Of a stretch of DNA of 35,348 bases, positions 32,806 to 35,348 are shown piece after piece; the stretch's first letter is position 1, and each line of letters starts with the position of its first letter. The position numbers and the translations under genes were made by a program. The notes beneath the pieces are model-generated. The model had not been told where the DNA came from and did no database searches. It was given only the letters and a program-made list of their open reading frames with translations. The stretch is from Thioclava dalianensis (lineage in GTDB: Bacteria > Pseudomonadota > Alphaproteobacteria > Rhodobacterales > Rhodobacteraceae). Location: positions 1 through 35,348 of the forward strand of contig NZ_JHEH01000029.1 of the NCBI RefSeq assembly GCF_000715505.1, read 5' to 3'.

Positions 32806-35348
32806 TCAGTGAAAATCGCGGCTTGGAAACAACCGCTTGGCCTGATCGCGCGGATGATGGGCGCGCGGTGGGTAGCGTGGCGGTCTGGGCGCATCGTCGG
32901 CCTGCGGCTGGGTGATGCCCACGACCGTCTCCAGAGGGTGGCCCAGATCGGCGATCCGGCCTGACAGATCCTCGACCTGCTCGGCGATCACATGCACCAC
33001 GATCCCTTCGCGCTGGATCTGCCCGGTGACGCGCAACAGCCGCCCCCCCATGACGATGCGGCGGAACCGCTCATAGACGCGGGGCCAGACGACGATATTG
33101 GAGACGCCCGTCTCATCCTCCAAAGTCAAAAAGATCACCCCCGAGGCCGTGCCGGGACGCTGGCGGGTGATCACAAGCCCACACACGCTGATGCGGCGCG
33201 CAGAGACGCAGGTCAGCTGGTCATGCGGTACGATGCCGGGGATCGTGGGGCGCAGGATCTCCATCGGATGGGCGCGCAGAGACAGGCGCAGCGCGAGGTA
33301 ATCCTCCACCACCTCCTCGCCCAGATGCATCGCGGGCAGCGTCACATCCGGCTCGCGCAGCCCCTCGCCATCCAGCGGATCGGCGAAAAGCGGCAACGGC
33401 GCGGGGGCGCGGATCGCACGCACCGCCCACAGCGCATCGCGCCGGGTCAGGTTCATGCCGCTGAACGCATCGGCCTCGGCCAGACGCTCCAAGGTGGCGG
33501 GCGCAACACCGGCGCGCAGCCACAAGCTTTCGGGATCGGGATAGCCGTTGCCGCGCGCCCCCACGATCCAGCCCGCATCCTCTTGGCGCAGCCCCTTGAT
33601 CTGACGAAACCCCAAACGCAGCGCCAAGCTGCCATCGGCGCGCCGCTCCAGCGTGTTGTCCCAGACGCTGTGATTGACGCAGACCGGGCGCAGCTCCACC
33701 CCATGTTCGCGGGCGTCGCGCACGATCTGGGCGGGGGCATAAAACCCCATCGGCTGGGAATTGAGCAGCGCGCAGGCAAAGATCGCCGGGTGATGACATT
33801 TGAGCCAAGACGACACATAGGTCAGCATCGCGAAAGCCGCAGCATGGCTTTCGGGAAAGCCGTAATCGGCAAACCCCTCGATCTGGGAAAAGCAGGCTTG
33901 GGCGATCTCGGGACTGTAGCCATTCTCTTGCATCCCCGCCACGAAGCGGTCGCGATGCGCGCCAATCGTCCCCATCCGGCGGAATGAGGCAAGCGAGCGG
34001 CGGAGCTGATCGGCCTCCTCGGCAGTATAGCCCGCCCCCACCACGGCAATCTGCATCGCCTGTTCCTGAAACAAAGGCACACCAAGGGTCTTACGGGTGA
34101 CCTCGGCCAGCGCCGGGCCGAAGGGCTCGGGCGCCTCCAGCCCCTGACGGCGGCGGATATAGGGCTGCACCATGCCGCCCTGAATGGGACCGGGCCGCAC
34201 AATGGCCACCTCGATCACCAGATCGTAGAATTCCGCAGGCCTCATACGCGGCAGGAAGTTCATCTGAGCGCGGCTCTCGACCTGAAACACCCCCACCGCA
34301 TCGGCGCGCGTCAGCATCTCATAGGTCGCGCGGTCTTCCTGTGGCACGCGATCAAGCGTCAGAACCTGCTTTTCATGCTGCTCCAGCAGATCGAACGCCT
34401 TGCGAATGCAGGTCAGCATCCCAAGGCTCAGCACATCGACCTTCAAGATCCCCAGCGCGTCGATGTCATCCTTGTCCCATTCGATGACGGTGCGCGCCTC
34501 CATCGCAGCATTTTCAATAGGGCACAGCTCATCAAGCCGTCCCTGCGTGATGATGAACCCGCCGACATGCTGCGACAGGTGGCGCGGAAAGCCGATGATC
34601 TCATTGATCAGCCCGATGGTCTGCGCCAAGCGCCGGTCGTCTGGGTTCAGCCCCAGCTCGCGCATCCGCGCCGGATCCGCCCCGCCATTGGACATCCCCC
34701 AGATCTGGCCCGAGAGGCTTGCGGTGACATCTTGCGACAGCCCCATCACCTTGCCCACTTCGCGGATCGCAGCGCGGGTGCGAAAATGGATCACCGTGGC
34801 ACAGAGCCCCGCGCGGTGGCGGCCATAGCGCTCATAGATCCACTGGATGATCTCCTCGCGGCGCTCATGCTCGAAATCCACGTCGATATCGGGCGGCTCG
34901 CCGCGATGGCGCGAGATGAACCGCTCGAACACCATGCCTATCATATCGGGGCTGACATCGGTGATGCCCAGCAGATAGCAGATGATCGAATTGGCCGCAG
35001 AGCCGCGCCCCTGACACAGGATGCCCCGGCGGCGCGCCTCGCTCACAATGTCATGCACGGTCAGGAAGTAAGAGGCATAGCCCAGCTCGCCGACAAGGCT
35101 CAGCTCCTTTTGCAGCAAGCCCTGCACACGCGCATCACAGCCATCGGGATAGCGCCGCGCCAGACCTGCATGCGCCAGCCGCTCCAGCCGGAGCTGCGGC
35201 GGCTCGCCCTGCGAGCTCTCATCAGGATAGTCGTATTTCAGCTCCGAGAGATCGAAGCTGCACCGGGTCGCGATCTCCAAGCTGCGGCGCAGGGCGGCGG
35301 GATGATGGCGAAACAGGCGCGCCAGATCGGCGGCGGGCTTGAGCCGCC
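32806..35348 (-). CDS. dnaE2: Error-prone DNA polymerase DnaE2/ImuC (N-terminus beyond right edge)
   Basis: About 847 residues of a C-family polymerase alpha subunit used in damage-induced mutagenesis with ImuA and ImuB. The frame stays open to the window edge (RLKPAADLARLFRHHPAALR before LEIATRCSFDLSELKYDYP), so the N-terminal PHP domain is cut off by the window, not by mutation. GQGRGSAANS and the catalytic aspartates in PPDIDVDFEHERREEI are present, as are GFADYGFPESHAAAFAMLTYVSSWLK and, near the end, an OB-fold domain (VFLTLEDETG-like, here GVIFLTLEDETGVSNIVVWP). The C-terminus SRDFH is typical of DnaE2. imuA and imuB would lie upstream, outside the window. Confidence 0.95.
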   Translation of the reverse strand, partial: RLKPAADLARLFRHHPAALRRSLEIATRCSFDLSELKYDYPDESSQGEPPQLRLERLAHAGLARRYPDGCDARVQGLLQKELSLVGELGYASYFLTVHDIVSEARRRGILCQGRGSAANSIICYLLGITDVSPDMIGMVFERFISRHRGEPPDIDVDFEHERREEIIQWIYERYGRHRAGLCATVIHFRTRAAIREVGKVMGLSQDVTASLSGQIWGMSNGGADPARMRELGLNPDDRRLAQTIGLINEIIGFPRHLSQHVGGFIITQGRLDELCPIENAAMEARTVIEWDKDDIDALGILKVDVLSLGMLTCIRKAFDLLEQHEKQVLTLDRVPQEDRATYEMLTRADAVGVFQVESRAQMNFLPRMRPAEFYDLVIEVAIVRPGPIQGGMVQPYIRRRQGLEAPEPFGPALAEVTRKTLGVPLFQEQAMQIAVVGAGYTAEEADQLRRSLASFRRMGTIGAHRDRFVAGMQENGYSPEIAQACFSQIEGFADYGFPESHAAAFAMLTYVSSWLKCHHPAIFACALLNSQPMGFYAPAQIVRDAREHGVELRPVCVNHSVWDNTLERRADGSLALRLGFRQIKGLRQEDAGWIVGARGNGYPDPESLWLRAGVAPATLERLAEADAFSGMNLTRRDALWAVRAIRAPAPLPLFADPLDGEGLREPDVTLPAMHLGEEVVEDYLALRLSLRAHPMEILRPTIPGIVPHDQLTCVSARRISVCGLVITRQRPGTASGVIFLTLEDETGVSNIVVWPRVYERFRRIVMGGRLLRVTGQIQREGIVVHVIAEQVEDLSGRIADLGHPLETVVGITQPQADDAPRPPRYPPRAHHPRDQAKRLFPSRDFH

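Noticed and set aside
1-35348. tRNA genes, prophage, insertion sequences or transferred islands
   Set aside because: No cloverleaf sequences, integrase or transposase genes, or composition shifts were seen by eye; a covariance-model scan was not possible here.

Overview
The window is chromosomal DNA from an alphaproteobacterium of the Rhodobacterales type (Paracoccus, Rhodobacter or Thioclava-like). The evidence is high G+C with NNG/NNC codon preference, the gene orders argS-SPOR-nagZ and prfA-prmC-DUF4167, the stand-alone DUF4167 and DUF59 proteins, an error-prone DnaE2 polymerase, and dispersed intergenic elements of the kind common in that family. I assign 33 protein genes and one gene remnant. 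I found no rRNA, tRNA, CRISPR array, insertion sequence or prophage gene. Most of the window is ordinary core genome; the right third (about 18-35 kb) has more accessory content.

Region by region. 1-3.1 kb (minus): argS, a SPOR-domain envelope protein and the start of nagZ, reading as one operon. 3.2-3.9 kb (plus): a hemolysin III/PAQR-like membrane protein. 3.9-7.0 kb (minus): pepA-holC, then tgt. 7.2-14.9 kb (plus): one long, tightly packed transcription unit, lptF-lptG-lptD-surA-pdxA-rsmA, which couples LPS export, outer-membrane protein folding, vitamin B6 synthesis and 16S rRNA methylation. 14.9-18.0 kb (minus): prfA-prmC (release factor 1 and its methylase) followed by a DUF4167 protein with an Asn/Gln-rich tract. 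18.1-19.3 kb: a VOC protein, a DUF59 Fe-S assembly protein and the remnant of a second VOC gene. 19.5-23.2 kb (plus): an Old Yellow Enzyme, a SatD-like gene overlapping a DUF3307 membrane-protein gene, an A-type Fe-S carrier and tpiA. 23.2-26.6 kb: a secreted protein of unknown function (minus), a DEAD-box helicase and a DsbC/DsbG-like thiol-disulfide protein (plus). 26.6-29.1 kb: a divergent LysR/EamA-exporter pair and tag. 29.3-32.6 kb (minus): a complete TRAP transporter (dctP-dctQ-dctM). 32.8 kb to the right edge (minus): dnaE2, lacking its N-terminus.

The most interesting place is 20594-22018. Three tandem copies of a 30-bp unit, each with the dyad GCAGG-N8-C(C/T)TGC, start exactly 30 bp apart. 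The first doubles as the terminator hairpin of the upstream gene, the second abuts a candidate -35 box, and the third spans a candidate -10 box and reaches the ATG of the SatD-like gene. No Shine-Dalgarno sequence is visible there, so the message may be leaderless. The SatD-like protein looks like a degenerate nucleotide-cyclase-type domain followed by a helix-turn-helix, and it overlaps a polytopic DUF3307 protein carrying conserved-looking His/Asp pairs. I infer an autoregulated two-gene module of unknown function. Secondary points are two strong stem-loops between dctP and dctQ, a palindrome upstream of dctP, a dispersed TATTT-CAAGATGAA element of which two copies fold into one large hairpin, and the decayed VOC gene.
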